NCBI GenBank assembly: GCA_964411125.1 | Contig: CAYPJU010000034.1 | Span: 1 to 61,447 of the forward strand | Direction: 5' to 3' | From: JBFIHF01 sp964411125 | GTDB taxonomy: Bacteria; Myxococcota_A; Bradymonadia; Bradymonadales; Bradymonadaceae | Length of the DNA stretch: 61,447 bases | In this document: in pieces, positions 43,217 to 52,757 of the stretch | Layout: each line of letters opens with the position of its first letter | How positions within the stretch are numbered: the first letter of the stretch is position 1 | Notes under the pieces: model-generated | What the model was told of the DNA's origin: nothing | What the model saw: the letters and a program-made list of their open reading frames with translations, nothing else | The model's database searches: none | Program-made: the position numbers and the translations under genes

Positions 43217-44427
43217 TCGCGTGGTCCTCGTCGCTGCTGCTCCTCGCCGGCTGTCCGATGCCGGACGCGGGCGGCCCGTCGCTCCCCGTTGCGTTGGATG
43301 CGGACGGGACCGAACCCGATGCGGGGACCTCCCATGACGTCTCACCCGGGTTGGACGTCTCGGAGGACCCGGACGCCGCCGGGATCGCGGGGACCGAGAT
43401 CGATCGCCTCATCGACATGCACTGCGATCGGCTCACCCTGGAGTGGTGCCGGGCCTACTACGCGTGCGACGAGTTCGATCCGCGCGGTCGCATCGACATG
43501 CTGGCCAACGGCGTCGAGTCGTGCGTCCGATCGTTCCGCTACTTCGGCCGCTGTGCGGCGAAGGTCGGCCTCGAGCTCGGGACCGTGACGGTCGACCCGG
43601 GCCGACTCGCCGAATGCCTCGGCCGAATCGACGAGGGTCCCTGCGAGACGGCGTACGCCGAGTGCGCCTGGTCGGCGTTCGCCGGGGAGGCGGCTGCCGG
43701 TGCAGATTGTCGTTACGACCTAGAGTGTCGCGGCGATCTGCGTTGTCTCGGCACCGACTACCAGGGGGACGCTCCGAACGGCTGTACCTACCGTCGGGGG
43801 CAGTGCGCCGAACCCGCAAGCGCGGGCGCCGCATGTCGTACCCACGACCAGTGCTCGTCGGGGCACTGGTGCGTCGACGGTGCGTGCGTCCGAGCGCGCG
43901 AGGCGGGGGAGGCGTGCGACGCCGCCACACCTTGCGATGGGGGACTGCATTGCATTCCGACGGCCGATGGTTCGGTCTGCTCGCGCGGATTGCAGGAGGG
44001 GGAGCGGTGCATCGACGAGTCGACGAACCAGGTCCTTCCGTGCGCTCCCGAGCTGGAATGCGAGACCTCGGGCGACGGAACCTGTCGGCCGGTCGTTCCG
44101 GCCGGCGGGGCATGCGAATTCGAGGACACGTGCGCGTCGGGGAGGTGGTGCCCGAACAGTGGCGTGTGTCCCGTTCACGCGCTGGAGGGAGAGTCGTGTG
44201 CCGAGCCTCACGTCCATTGCCACGGCGAGGGAGAGTGCGTCGACGGCACATGCCACGAACCGACGCCGCCCTGTGGGCCAGGCGAAATCACGGTGTTGGG
44301 GGAGTGCGTCCTCGACCCGGGCGTGGAAAGGGGGTGCGAGCAGTCGGAGGATTGCGCTTGGCGAATGGTTTGCGACGGGGGCGAATGCCGGGATCAGCAC
44401 GTCGCCGAGGCCTGTCGGGCCGAGTGA
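43204..44427 (+). CDS. Cys-rich lipoprotein 3 (Dickkopf-like modules)
   Basis: A 407-residue third paralogue. The signal peptide ends in lipobox LLAGC (Cys17). It has the same order: acidic linker, helical Cys domain (CDRLTLEWCRAYYAC), then Dickkopf-like modules. The start is GTG at 43204 after GGGAGGTGG. Because it begins inside the end of lipoprotein 2, the two are translated together. The three genes look like a recent tandem expansion in one transcription unit. Confidence 0.77.
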   Translation: MRKLIAWSSSLLLLAGCPMPDAGGPSLPVALDADGTEPDAGTSHDVSPGLDVSEDPDAAGIAGTEIDRLIDMHCDRLTLEWCRAYYACDEFDPRGRIDMLANGVESCVRSFRYFGRCAAKVGLELGTVTVDPGRLAECLGRIDEGPCETAYAECAWSAFAGEAAAGADCRYDLECRGDLRCLGTDYQGDAPNGCTYRRGQCAEPASAGAACRTHDQCSSGHWCVDGACVRAREAGEACDAATPCDGGLHCIPTADGSVCSRGLQEGERCIDESTNQVLPCAPELECETSGDGTCRPVVPAGGACEFEDTCASGRWCPNSGVCPVHALEGESCAEPHVHCHGEGECVDGTCHEPTPPCGPGEITVLGECVLDPGVERGCEQSEDCAWRMVCDGGECRDQHVAEACRAE

Positions 44428-44435
44428 AGCGATGC

Positions 44436-44456
44436 GAGCCGTACCCGCGCCGGCTC
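44436..44456. terminator. Weak hairpin at convergent gene ends
   Basis: GAGCCG (44436-44441) and CGGCTC (44451-44456) pair across a nine-base loop and span the stop of nuoN. No T-run follows, so it is a weak candidate. Confidence 0.3.
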
Positions 44457-46242
44457 AGGGATGGTTGTGGCCGTAGTGCGGATCGTCGGGCGACCGCTCG
44501 GGGATCACGGGCTGGGGCGCCTGGACGCTGGGTGTCGGCTGCTCCGCGACAGCAGGCTCGCCGACCGTGGGTGCGGGGACTTCGACGGCGAGCGGGGCGA
44601 CTGGCGCGCTCGAAGCCTCCAGAGCTGCTTTACCTTTCTCGATCGTGGCTTCCACAGCCGCGGGTGCGCCCTGGAAGTCGACGATCGCTTCGCGAGCGAG
44701 GTCGACGGCGCGTCCGGGAAGAATCCCGATGTAGAGCACCAGGAGCGCGGTCACGACGAGCACGAACTTCGAACCCGGATGGTGGAGCGCTTCCAACGGC
44801 CGTTTCGCCTCGGGGCGCATGTACATGTGGACCAGGACCCGAAGGTAGTAGTAGACGCCGGCGATGCTCGAGAGGACGCCCAGCACGGCGAGGCCGATGA
44901 ACGAATGGTCGCCGGTCGCGTGCCCCACGTCGACCGCGGCGCTGAACACGTACAGCTTGCCCAGGAACCCGGCCGTCGGCGGGATGCCGGCGCTCGAGAA
45001 CATGCAGACTGCCATGACGAGGCCGAGGAAAGGGTACTTGAAGCCCATCCCGCTGAGGTCGTCGTAGGTCGATGCCCCTTCGTCCTTGCGCCCCAGGTAC
45101 GACAGGACACCAAAGGCGCCGAGCGTTCCGAACGAGTAGGCGACGAGATAGAAGAGGACGGCGTCGTTGTAGAGGAAGTGTGCCGGCGACGCGTTGGCCG
45201 CGACGATCCCGACCAGAATGTAGCCGGCGTGCGCGATCGACGAGTACGCGAGCATCCGCTTCACGTTGTCCTGAACGATGGCGGCGAAGTTGCCGAGGAC
45301 CATCGACGCGCCGGCGACGAAGACCAGGACGTCGAGCCAGCCCATTCCCAGCAGCCCGCCGCGGAGGGAGCCCCCGTAGAACGCGATCAGCAGCACTCGC
45401 AGCATCGCGGCGAAGGCGGCAGCTTTGACCGCGGTCGACATGAACCCGACGGCCGGGGTCGGCGTGCCGGTGTAGACGTCGGGCGTCCAGATGTGGAACG
45501 GAACCGCGGCGATCTTGAAGACGAAGCCGGTGATGACGAGGAGCGACCCGAAGAGAATGAGCCCGCCCGATGCCTGCAGGGCAGCCGGGTTCGCGACGAT
45601 CGTCTCGATGTTCGTCGCGATCATCTCGAGGTTCGTCGTCCCCGTGGCGCCGTAGAGGAGGGCGACCCCGTACAGAAGTAGCGCCGTCGAGAACGCCCCG
45701 AGGATGAAGTACTTCATCCCCGCTTCGGCGCTCTTTCGGTCCTTACGCAGGAACGCGGCGATGACGTAGACCGGCATCGACATGAGCTCGAGCGCGAGGA
45801 AGAACGAGAGCAGATCCGCCGCCTGCGCCATGAAGATCATTCCGCACACGGCGAAGAGGATCAGCATGTAGTACTCCCCGCGGTCCATGTTGTGGATCCG
45901 CAGGTACGCAGGGCTGTTCATGATCGCGATGATCCCGCATGCCGAGCAGAGCGCGGCGAAGAAGAGCGAGAACTTGTCGAGGTAGAGCATCCCGTGGAAC
46001 ACCGGGCCCGACAGCGTCGAGTCCCAGAGCCCCCAGCACGAAAGGATCGTCACGCCGAGGCCCACCACGCTGAAATAGGCGAGGTAGTCTCGGTTGGTCT
46101 CCGTGCGATGGAAGACGTCGAGCAGAATCACGAGCATCGACAGGATGGCGACGATCGCTCCGGGGATGATCGCGGCGTATTCCGGCCCCGATGGAGGGGT
46201 CAGGAACATCAGTAGCGCAGGGACGTTGAGCAGTGCAGACAT
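44455..46242 (-). CDS. nuoN: NADH-quinone oxidoreductase subunit N
   Basis: A 595-residue antiporter-like membrane subunit of complex I, involved in proton pumping. It has about 14 helices and the family's conserved Lys/Glu-bearing motifs (YSSIAHAGYILVG, VKRMLAYSS). It is about 80-100 residues longer than usual: after the last helix there is an Ala/Pro/Val-rich tail ending in His residues. The tail probably faces the cytoplasm and is unlike any known NuoN domain. It is the last gene of the nuo operon. Confidence 0.92.
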   Translation of the reverse strand: MSALLNVPALLMFLTPPSGPEYAAIIPGAIVAILSMLVILLDVFHRTETNRDYLAYFSVVGLGVTILSCWGLWDSTLSGPVFHGMLYLDKFSLFFAALCSACGIIAIMNSPAYLRIHNMDRGEYYMLILFAVCGMIFMAQAADLLSFFLALELMSMPVYVIAAFLRKDRKSAEAGMKYFILGAFSTALLLYGVALLYGATGTTNLEMIATNIETIVANPAALQASGGLILFGSLLVITGFVFKIAAVPFHIWTPDVYTGTPTPAVGFMSTAVKAAAFAAMLRVLLIAFYGGSLRGGLLGMGWLDVLVFVAGASMVLGNFAAIVQDNVKRMLAYSSIAHAGYILVGIVAANASPAHFLYNDAVLFYLVAYSFGTLGAFGVLSYLGRKDEGASTYDDLSGMGFKYPFLGLVMAVCMFSSAGIPPTAGFLGKLYVFSAAVDVGHATGDHSFIGLAVLGVLSSIAGVYYYLRVLVHMYMRPEAKRPLEALHHPGSKFVLVVTALLVLYIGILPGRAVDLAREAIVDFQGAPAAVEATIEKGKAALEASSAPVAPLAVEVPAPTVGEPAVAEQPTPSVQAPQPVIPERSPDDPHYGHNHP

Positions 46243-46245
46243 TGC

Positions 46246-48036
46246 TTACTCCGTGGCCCGCGCGGGTTCGGTGGGCTCGTGATCGAGCATCTTGCCGTCC
46301 GGGACCCAGTCGGCGTCGGGCTCGCCGACGACGACGGTGCCAGACGCGGTCACCGCGCTGTCCATGTGCTTCAGGAATTGGTGAATCGAAGGCTCCATCG
46401 GTCCGAGGAAGAACTTCGGGTAGACCCCCATGAAGATGCACATCAGCACGATCGGGAGGAGGTAGGTGATCTCGCGGCTGTTGAGGTCGGCGAGATTCTC
46501 GTTCTTCGGGTTCGTGACCGGTCCGAACATCACGCGGCGGAACATCCAGAGCAGGTAGCCCGCGGCGAAGATGACTCCGGAGGCGGCGAGGCCGGCGAAG
46601 ATGAGCGCCGTGAACTCGGGCCCTGCCTGTTCGGCGTCCGGCATCGGGAAGTACGGCGCATCGATGAGCTGGTAACCCTCCGGCGTCGGCTGCCAGACGA
46701 GCGGTGCGTCGAACCACAGGAACTGGCTCTTCGAAGTTCCGATCAGGGCCAGGAACTCGCCGACGAAGCCGTTGAGGCCTGGCAGACCGACCGACGCGAA
46801 GAGGATGATCATGAAGAAGGCTGCGAAGACGGGCATCACCGCCGCGAGTCCCCCGAACTCCTTGATCTTCTTGGTGTGGCGGCGCTCGTAAAGAATGCCG
46901 ACGCAGAGGAAGAGACCCCCCGTAGCGATTCCGTGGGCGAGCATGATGTAGATGCCGCCGGCGATCCCCATCGGGGTCATCGCGACGAGCCCGAGCACAC
47001 AGAAACCCAGGTGGCTGACGGAGCTGTAGGCGACGAGCTTCTTCACGTCGTCCTGCACCATCGAGACGAGCGCGCCGTAAATGATGCCGATCACGGCGAG
47101 CACCGCGATGTACGGCGCGTAGGTCTTCAGCGCGTCGGGGAAGAGCGGGAAGGCGTACCGAAGCAGCCCGTACGTTCCCATCTTGAGGAGCACGCCCGCG
47201 AGGATCACCGAACCGGCGGTGGGCGCCTGGACGTGAGCAAGCGGGAGCCACGTGTGGAATGGAAAGAGCGGAACCTTGATCGCGAAGGCGAGGAAGAATG
47301 CCCCGAAGAGCCAGAACTGCTCGGTGAACGTCAGGTCGACGGCAAGCATGTCGGTCAGGAGGAACGAGTGGGCGCCGTCGCCGCCGGTCTGAAAGTAAAC
47401 GTAGAGGATCGAGATCAGCATCAAGAGGCTGCCGACCATCGTGTAGAGGAAAAACTTCACCGCGGCGTAGATGCGGTCGTCGCCGCCCCACACGCCGATG
47501 ATGAGGTACATCGGGATCAGCATCATCTCCCAGAAGACGTAGAACAGGAACACGTCGAGGGCGACGAGCGCGCCGAGCATCCCGGTCTCGAGGAAGAGGA
47601 GGGCGATCATGTACTCCTTCACGTTCGTGTGGACCGCGTCGTATGTCGAGAGGATCGCGATCGGCATCAGGAACGTCGTGAGCATCACGAGCCAGAGGCT
47701 GATGCCGTCCAGACCCATGAAGTACGAAATCCCGACTGCCTCGACCCATGGGATCGGGCCTTCCATCATCTGAAACGTGAAGGGACCTTCGACGGGGGCC
47801 GTCGAGGGATCGAACCCGAAGAGGATGTTCAGGCTCAGCAGGAAGACGCCGAGCGAGATGATCAGCGCGCCGTTTCGGTGCACCGAGGTTTGCTCTTTGG
47901 GGACGAAGAGGAGCGCCATCGCGCCGAGCAGCGGCGCGAACGTCACGATCGAGAGCCACGGAAGCCCGCCGCCGTCGCCGACGAGGGGAGCCGCGAGCAG
48001 ACCGGATGCCAGAGATGTCAAAACGTTGGTGAGCAT
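46246..48036 (-). CDS. nuoM: NADH-quinone oxidoreductase subunit M
   Basis: A 596-residue antiporter-like subunit of complex I with about 14 helices and conserved segments such as VAYSSVSHLGFCVLG and LPLAHVQAPTAGSVILAG. It is longer than the usual 500 residues because of an extra loop around residue 430 (WFDAPLVWQPTPEGYQLI) and a charged C-terminal tail. Three bases separate it from nuoN. Confidence 0.93.
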   Translation of the reverse strand: MLTNVLTSLASGLLAAPLVGDGGGLPWLSIVTFAPLLGAMALLFVPKEQTSVHRNGALIISLGVFLLSLNILFGFDPSTAPVEGPFTFQMMEGPIPWVEAVGISYFMGLDGISLWLVMLTTFLMPIAILSTYDAVHTNVKEYMIALLFLETGMLGALVALDVFLFYVFWEMMLIPMYLIIGVWGGDDRIYAAVKFFLYTMVGSLLMLISILYVYFQTGGDGAHSFLLTDMLAVDLTFTEQFWLFGAFFLAFAIKVPLFPFHTWLPLAHVQAPTAGSVILAGVLLKMGTYGLLRYAFPLFPDALKTYAPYIAVLAVIGIIYGALVSMVQDDVKKLVAYSSVSHLGFCVLGLVAMTPMGIAGGIYIMLAHGIATGGLFLCVGILYERRHTKKIKEFGGLAAVMPVFAAFFMIILFASVGLPGLNGFVGEFLALIGTSKSQFLWFDAPLVWQPTPEGYQLIDAPYFPMPDAEQAGPEFTALIFAGLAASGVIFAAGYLLWMFRRVMFGPVTNPKNENLADLNSREITYLLPIVLMCIFMGVYPKFFLGPMEPSIHQFLKHMDSAVTASGTVVVGEPDADWVPDGKMLDHEPTEPARATE

Positions 48037-48047
48037 CGGTCGTACCG

Positions 48048-50135
48048 TCAGATGAGGGCGAACATCAGGAGGACGATCGCGACCACGATGTACGTGGCGT
48101 AGCGCTGGACGTCCCCGCTCTGAAGGTTCTTGAGAACGTTGCCGGCGGATTGCGCGACGAAGCCGACGAAGTTCACGGCTCCGTCCACGATGGCACGGTC
48201 GGCGAGATAGAGGGCCTTACCGAAAGCGATGAAGCCGCGGACGAAGACGTAGTCGTAGAATTCGTCGACGTAGTACTTGTTCGTGAGCCAGCGATGGGCC
48301 TTCTGCGCACGTTCGTAGAACCAGCGCACCAGGCCGGGCATCCGCATGTAGGCGAACCAGGCGGCTCCGACCCCGACGAACGCGAAGACGATCGAGCCGA
48401 TGATGGCGATTGTTTCGTCGCCGTAGAAGTCCGCGCCGAACTTGTTGGCGATGCGAAGGTCCATGCTCGTCTGGAACACCGGCGTCAGCCAGTATTCGAA
48501 CAGCAGCATCGGGTCGAAGTGCGTGGCGTGGTGGACCACGTGCGGCCAGCCCGTCCAACCGCCGAAAATCGACAGGACGGCGAGAACGGTGAGCGGGATC
48601 GTCATCGTGAGCGGCGATTCGTGCAGGTGCGACTGCGTCTCCTCGTCCGCGCGGCACTCGCCCCAGAAGGTGAGGAAGTAAAGGCGGAACATGTAAAACG
48701 CGGTCATGAGTGCCGTCGCCATGCCGAGCACGAAGACGACCCCGAAGACCACCTTCCAGGCGAGGACGGGCTCGAGCGGAGCGCCGCTGCTGATGTTCGA
48801 GGCGGGGCTCATGCTGAGGTACTCGAGCATGAGATCGACGCCCTGGATCTGGTAGACGTGGACGTTCGAGTAGGCGCCCCACAGGATGAGGTCCTTCGAG
48901 AAGAAGCCGGCGAAGAGCGGGATGCCCGCGATCGCGAGGCAGGCGATGAAGAATGTCCAGTGGGTCACCGGCATCCACTTGCGCAGTCCACCCATCTTGC
49001 GGATGTCCTGCTCGCCGCCCATCGAGTGGATGACGCTGCCGCTCCCGAGGAAGAGGAGAGCCTTGAAGAAGGCGTGCGTCATGAGGTGGAAGATGGCGCC
49101 GATGAACATGCCGCTGCCGATCCCGATGAACATGTAGCCGAGCTGGCTGACCGTCGAGTAGGCGAGCACTTTCTTGATGTCGTTCTGCACCAGCGCGATC
49201 GTCGCCGCGAAGAACGCCGTGAGCGCGCCGACGCTAGCGATGATCATCATCGCGACGGGCGAGAGCGTCACGACGTGGTTGAGACGGGCGAGCAAGTAAA
49301 CGCCGGAAGTGACCATCGTCGCCGCGTGGATGAGCGCGGAGACCGGCGTCGGGCCGGCCATCGCGTCGGGGAGCCACGTGTAGAGCGGAATCTGAGCCGA
49401 CTTGCCCGTGCAACCGATGAAGATGAGGACGACCGCCACGGGGGCGACCGAGTAGAGCGCCATCGTGCCGGAACCCGTCGCCAGCGCGTCGATCTCGAGA
49501 TAATCGAGGGTGCCGGTCTCCCAGTAGAGGAGGAAGAGGCCGACGAGGAACGCGAAGTCGCCGATGCGGTTGACGATGAACGCCTTCTGGCCCGCCGCGG
49601 CCTTCTCCATGTCCGTGTACCAGAACCCGATCAGCAGGTAGCTGCAGGCGCCGACGCCTTCCCAACCGATGAACGTCACCATCAAGTTCTTGCCGAGGAT
49701 CAGCAGGAGCATCGAGAAGACGAAGAGGTTCAAGTAGGAGAAGAACTTCCATTTCCCCGGGTCGTCGGACATGTAGCCCGCCGAATAGAGGTGGATGAGG
49801 AAGCCGACGCCGGTGACCACCAGCACCATCACGGCGCTGAGGGGGTCGAGCAGGAACGCGATGTCGACGCCGAGGTCGCCCGCGTAGATCCACTGGTAGG
49901 CGGTAAAGGTGAGGACTGTCTCGCGCCCCGCCATCCACGATTCCATGGAGAACGGGTCGGTCGGCAGCATCATCGAGACGGACTTCAACGCGAAGATGAA
50001 GGAGAGCAGCACCGCTGCCGTTCCGATCCAGGGCGTCGCATTCTTCATGCGGGAGCCGAGGATGCCGTTGATGAGACCGCCGATCAGCGGAAACAGGACG
50101 ATGTAGCCCAGGTAGTGAAACTCGTTCGCGAGCAT
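48048..50135 (-). CDS. nuoL: NADH-quinone oxidoreductase subunit L
   Basis: A 695-residue largest antiporter-like subunit of complex I, with the conserved LIHAATMVTSGVYLLARLN and LAYSTVSQLGYMFIG segments. The C-terminal end includes the long amphipathic helix that runs along the membrane arm. The length is typical. It is eleven bases downstream of nuoK. Confidence 0.94.
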   Translation of the reverse strand: MLANEFHYLGYIVLFPLIGGLINGILGSRMKNATPWIGTAAVLLSFIFALKSVSMMLPTDPFSMESWMAGRETVLTFTAYQWIYAGDLGVDIAFLLDPLSAVMVLVVTGVGFLIHLYSAGYMSDDPGKWKFFSYLNLFVFSMLLLILGKNLMVTFIGWEGVGACSYLLIGFWYTDMEKAAAGQKAFIVNRIGDFAFLVGLFLLYWETGTLDYLEIDALATGSGTMALYSVAPVAVVLIFIGCTGKSAQIPLYTWLPDAMAGPTPVSALIHAATMVTSGVYLLARLNHVVTLSPVAMMIIASVGALTAFFAATIALVQNDIKKVLAYSTVSQLGYMFIGIGSGMFIGAIFHLMTHAFFKALLFLGSGSVIHSMGGEQDIRKMGGLRKWMPVTHWTFFIACLAIAGIPLFAGFFSKDLILWGAYSNVHVYQIQGVDLMLEYLSMSPASNISSGAPLEPVLAWKVVFGVVFVLGMATALMTAFYMFRLYFLTFWGECRADEETQSHLHESPLTMTIPLTVLAVLSIFGGWTGWPHVVHHATHFDPMLLFEYWLTPVFQTSMDLRIANKFGADFYGDETIAIIGSIVFAFVGVGAAWFAYMRMPGLVRWFYERAQKAHRWLTNKYYVDEFYDYVFVRGFIAFGKALYLADRAIVDGAVNFVGFVAQSAGNVLKNLQSGDVQRYATYIVVAIVLLMFALI

Positions 50136-50146
50136 CGGTCAGACCC

Positions 50147-50464
50147 TCACAGCTTGAGCTGGGTGACTTCGTCCACGTTCACCGAGCGGTAGTGGCGGAA
50201 GATGTGAATGATCAGCGCTAGACCGACGGCCGCTTCTGCAGCAGCCACGGCCATCACGAAGAAGGCGAAGATGTGGCCGTCGAAGTCGACTCGGTACTTG
50301 CTGAACGCGATGAACGTCAGGTTCACCGAATTGAGCATGAGCTCGATGCACATGAAGAGCGCAATGGCGTTGCGCTTGATGAGTACCCCCACGAGGCCGA
50401 TCGAAAACGTGATCGCGGCGACGAAGAGGTAGTCGGCGAGGGTCGGCGCAAAGTTCATCATCAC
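50147..50464 (-). CDS. nuoK: NADH-quinone oxidoreductase subunit K
   Basis: A 105-residue three-helix membrane subunit of complex I with the conserved Glu residues in CIELMLNSVNL and MAVAAAEAAVGLAL, which take part in proton transfer. The length is normal. It is six bases after nuoJ. Confidence 0.94.
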   Translation of the reverse strand: MMMNFAPTLADYLFVAAITFSIGLVGVLIKRNAIALFMCIELMLNSVNLTFIAFSKYRVDFDGHIFAFFVMAVAAAEAAVGLALIIHIFRHYRSVNVDEVTQLKL

Positions 50465-50470
50465 GGTCTC

Positions 50471-51274
50471 CTACAGTCGCTTCTTGGCGATGATGACGGC
50501 TCCGATGATCGCGGCCAGCAGCAGGAGCGCGGTCAGCTCGAAGGGGATGACGAATCGGTTCACGAGCAACAGGCTGAGCGGCTCGACCGTTCCCCACGAG
50601 ACGGGCTCCTGGAGGTCTCCCCCGCGCGTGTCCTTACCCTGCATGACGGGCGGAAGCTCGATGCGCGGGTTTTCCTCGAACGTCGGGTACTTGCGGGCGG
50701 CGGGGTGATCTTCGCCGGCGCGGTAGAGCGCCAGTTGGCGCTGGTAGTTGGCTTCGAGCGCAGGCTCGTTGAGATCCGCGTAGAGACCGGGCACACCCGA
50801 TGGCGTGGCGATCGGCTCGGGCTCGGCTCGTTCGTCGAGCTCGGCGGCGGCGGCGGCATTCGCCTCGTAACGTTCGGCAGCCGCGGTCCGCGTCTGAACG
50901 ACCGCGTCGTGATTGACGAGCGTTCGTGTCGACGAGATGGCGAAGACGCAGAATCCGAGGCCTGCGAGCACCGCGAGAATGTGGTGCGCACGGAGCCGGA
51001 CCGATCCGAGTTCTTCCTCCCGAAGGTTCAACAACATGATGATGAAGACGAACAGCACCATGATGGCGCCGCCGTACACCAAAATCTGCGTCACCGCCAT
51101 GAAGTGCGCGGAGAGCAGCCCGTACAGACCCGCAAAGAAGAAGAAGTCCAGGATCAGCGCCAGGGCGCTGTACAACGGGTTGTTGAACGGACGGAACGGG
51201 AACGCGACGAGGAGCGAACAAATGATCGCTCCGAACGCGAAGATATAGAAAAATACGGTTTCCAGAACTGCCAT
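50471..51274 (-). CDS. nuoJ: NADH-quinone oxidoreductase subunit J with large insertion
   Basis: A 267-residue NuoJ, about 90-100 residues longer than usual. Helices 1-4 (with ILVYGGAIMVLFVFIIMLLN) are typical. Between helix 4 and the last helix lies a soluble insertion of about 100 residues, rich in Ala, Glu and Pro, beginning near TRTAAAERYEANAAAAAEL and ending just before LSLLLVNRFVIPFELTALL. The insertion is probably exposed on the periplasmic side. Its role is unknown. It is the first gene after the spacer that follows nuoF. Confidence 0.88.
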   Translation of the reverse strand: MAVLETVFFYIFAFGAIICSLLVAFPFRPFNNPLYSALALILDFFFFAGLYGLLSAHFMAVTQILVYGGAIMVLFVFIIMLLNLREEELGSVRLRAHHILAVLAGLGFCVFAISSTRTLVNHDAVVQTRTAAAERYEANAAAAAELDERAEPEPIATPSGVPGLYADLNEPALEANYQRQLALYRAGEDHPAARKYPTFEENPRIELPPVMQGKDTRGGDLQEPVSWGTVEPLSLLLVNRFVIPFELTALLLLAAIIGAVIIAKKRL

Positions 51275-51328
51275 GAAAACTATCGCTGTCGGCTGACTGG
51301 AGAGGCGGAGCGGTAGTTACCGCATTAT

Positions 51329-51386
51329 CACGGACCCGTAAAGCCGGGTTTTCTCTGCGTGGCGATTACGCTCGCCGAGGTCCGTG
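51329..51386. promoter_or_regulatory. Structured spacer between nuoF and nuoJ
   Basis: An outer 8-bp inverted repeat, CACGGACC (51329-51336) with GGTCCGTG (51379-51386), encloses a 5-bp hairpin at 51361-51376. An overlapping alternative stem pairs 51334-51338 with 51345-51349. The two folds compete. It may be an RNA processing or attenuation element inside the nuo transcript, or a leftover of lost nuoGHI. Confidence 0.4.
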
Positions 51387-51430
51387 GGTGACCCGTAGTG
51401 TCCGCTCTCGGGTTTCGGTCAAGTGATTGT

Positions 51431-52744
51431 TCAAGCGGTCTTCTTGACCGTGTCGGTGACGACACGGTCTCGGCTCCACCATTTCGGGAAGTAGCAGCCA
51501 CCGCGGCGAATGTGCTCTTCGAATTCGTGCCGGAAGATCTCGAGGTAGCTGCGGACCGGGATGGAGATCGAGTCTCCGAGTGCGCAGATCGTATTGCCCT
51601 CGATGTTGTCGATGGCGTCGTGGAGGAGGTCGAGGTCTTCCATGCACCCTCGTCCTTCTTCGATCCCGTCGAGGACCTTCGCGACCCACCCGGAACCTTC
51701 GCGGCACGGCGTGCACTGGCCGCAAGATTCGTGGTGGTAGAAGTGTGCCAGGCGGGCGGTGAGGCGCACCATGCAGACGGTGTGGTCCATGAAGGTGATG
51801 CAGGCGGTCCCCATCGAGGAGCCGGCGTCGCGCATCGTCTCGAAGCCCATCTTCGCGTCGAGCGCCTCGGGGAGCATGACGCGGCACGAGGACCCGCCGG
51901 GGATGAACCCTTTCAGCTCACTGCCGTCGAGCATTCCGCCGCCGTACTCCTCGAGGAGCTCGCGGATGGTGATTCCGGAGGGAGCCTCGTAGACACCCGG
52001 CTTCTTGATGTGGCCCGAAAGTCCATACAGCTTGGGGCCGCCGTTTTTCTCGATCCCCATGTCGGCCCACCACTGGCCGCCGTGCTCGATGATGAACGGG
52101 ATCGACTGGATCGTCTCGACGTTGTTGACGAGCGTCGGCGCGCCGAACGCGCCGACGACGGCGGGGAAGGGGGGCTTGAGGCGCGGCTGGCCGGGTTTGC
52201 CCTCGAGGCCCTCGATCATCCCGGTCTCTTCGCCGCAAATGTAGGCGCCGCCCGAGGCGTGGACGTACATGTCGACGTCGAAGCCCTTCCCGAGGATGTT
52301 CTTGCCGAGGTAACCCTTGTCGTATGCCTCTTTGATCGCGTCGTTGACGCGCTTGATCGCGAGGCCGAGCTCCCCCCGGATGTAGATGTAGACGTAGCGG
52401 ATCCCGAGCGCCCATGCGGAGATGATGCAGCCCTCGATCAGCCGGTGCGGGTCGAGCTCCATCACGTATCGGTCTTTGAACGTGCCGGGCTCTCCTTCGT
52501 CGGCGTTGACCGTGAGGTACTTCGGGACGTCGGACTCTTTCGGGATGAACGACCACTTCACGCCCGTGGGGAACCCGGCGCCCCCGCGGCCGCGGAGGTT
52601 GGAGGTCTTCACCTCGGCGATGATGTCCTCGCCACTCATCGTGACGGCTTTCTTCAACGCCTTGTAGCCGCCGTTCTTCTCGTAGACCGGGAGCGTGTAC
52701 GCCTTGTCGATGTGAAAGTTGCGGCTGAGGAACAGCTCTTCCAT
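51431..52744 (-). CDS. nuoF: NADH-quinone oxidoreductase subunit F
   Basis: A 437-residue peripheral subunit of complex I that oxidises NADH. It has the FMN/NAD site GRGGAGFPTGVKW (52-64) and the [4Fe-4S] N3 ligands C341, C344, C347 and C387. The length is normal. It starts 13 bp after nuoE. It transfers electrons from NADH to FMN and on to the Fe-S chain; the next subunit, NuoG, is not in this window. Confidence 0.95.
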   Translation of the reverse strand: MEELFLSRNFHIDKAYTLPVYEKNGGYKALKKAVTMSGEDIIAEVKTSNLRGRGGAGFPTGVKWSFIPKESDVPKYLTVNADEGEPGTFKDRYVMELDPHRLIEGCIISAWALGIRYVYIYIRGELGLAIKRVNDAIKEAYDKGYLGKNILGKGFDVDMYVHASGGAYICGEETGMIEGLEGKPGQPRLKPPFPAVVGAFGAPTLVNNVETIQSIPFIIEHGGQWWADMGIEKNGGPKLYGLSGHIKKPGVYEAPSGITIRELLEEYGGGMLDGSELKGFIPGGSSCRVMLPEALDAKMGFETMRDAGSSMGTACITFMDHTVCMVRLTARLAHFYHHESCGQCTPCREGSGWVAKVLDGIEEGRGCMEDLDLLHDAIDNIEGNTICALGDSISIPVRSYLEIFRHEFEEHIRRGGCYFPKWWSRDRVVTDTVKKTA

Positions 52745-52757
52745 GGTTCTTCTCGGC

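Noticed and set aside
46279..50192. Two long plus-strand frames (607 and 680 residues) opposite nuoM and nuoL
   Set aside because: They are highly charged, lack any domain and are fully covered by well-supported nuo genes on the other strand.
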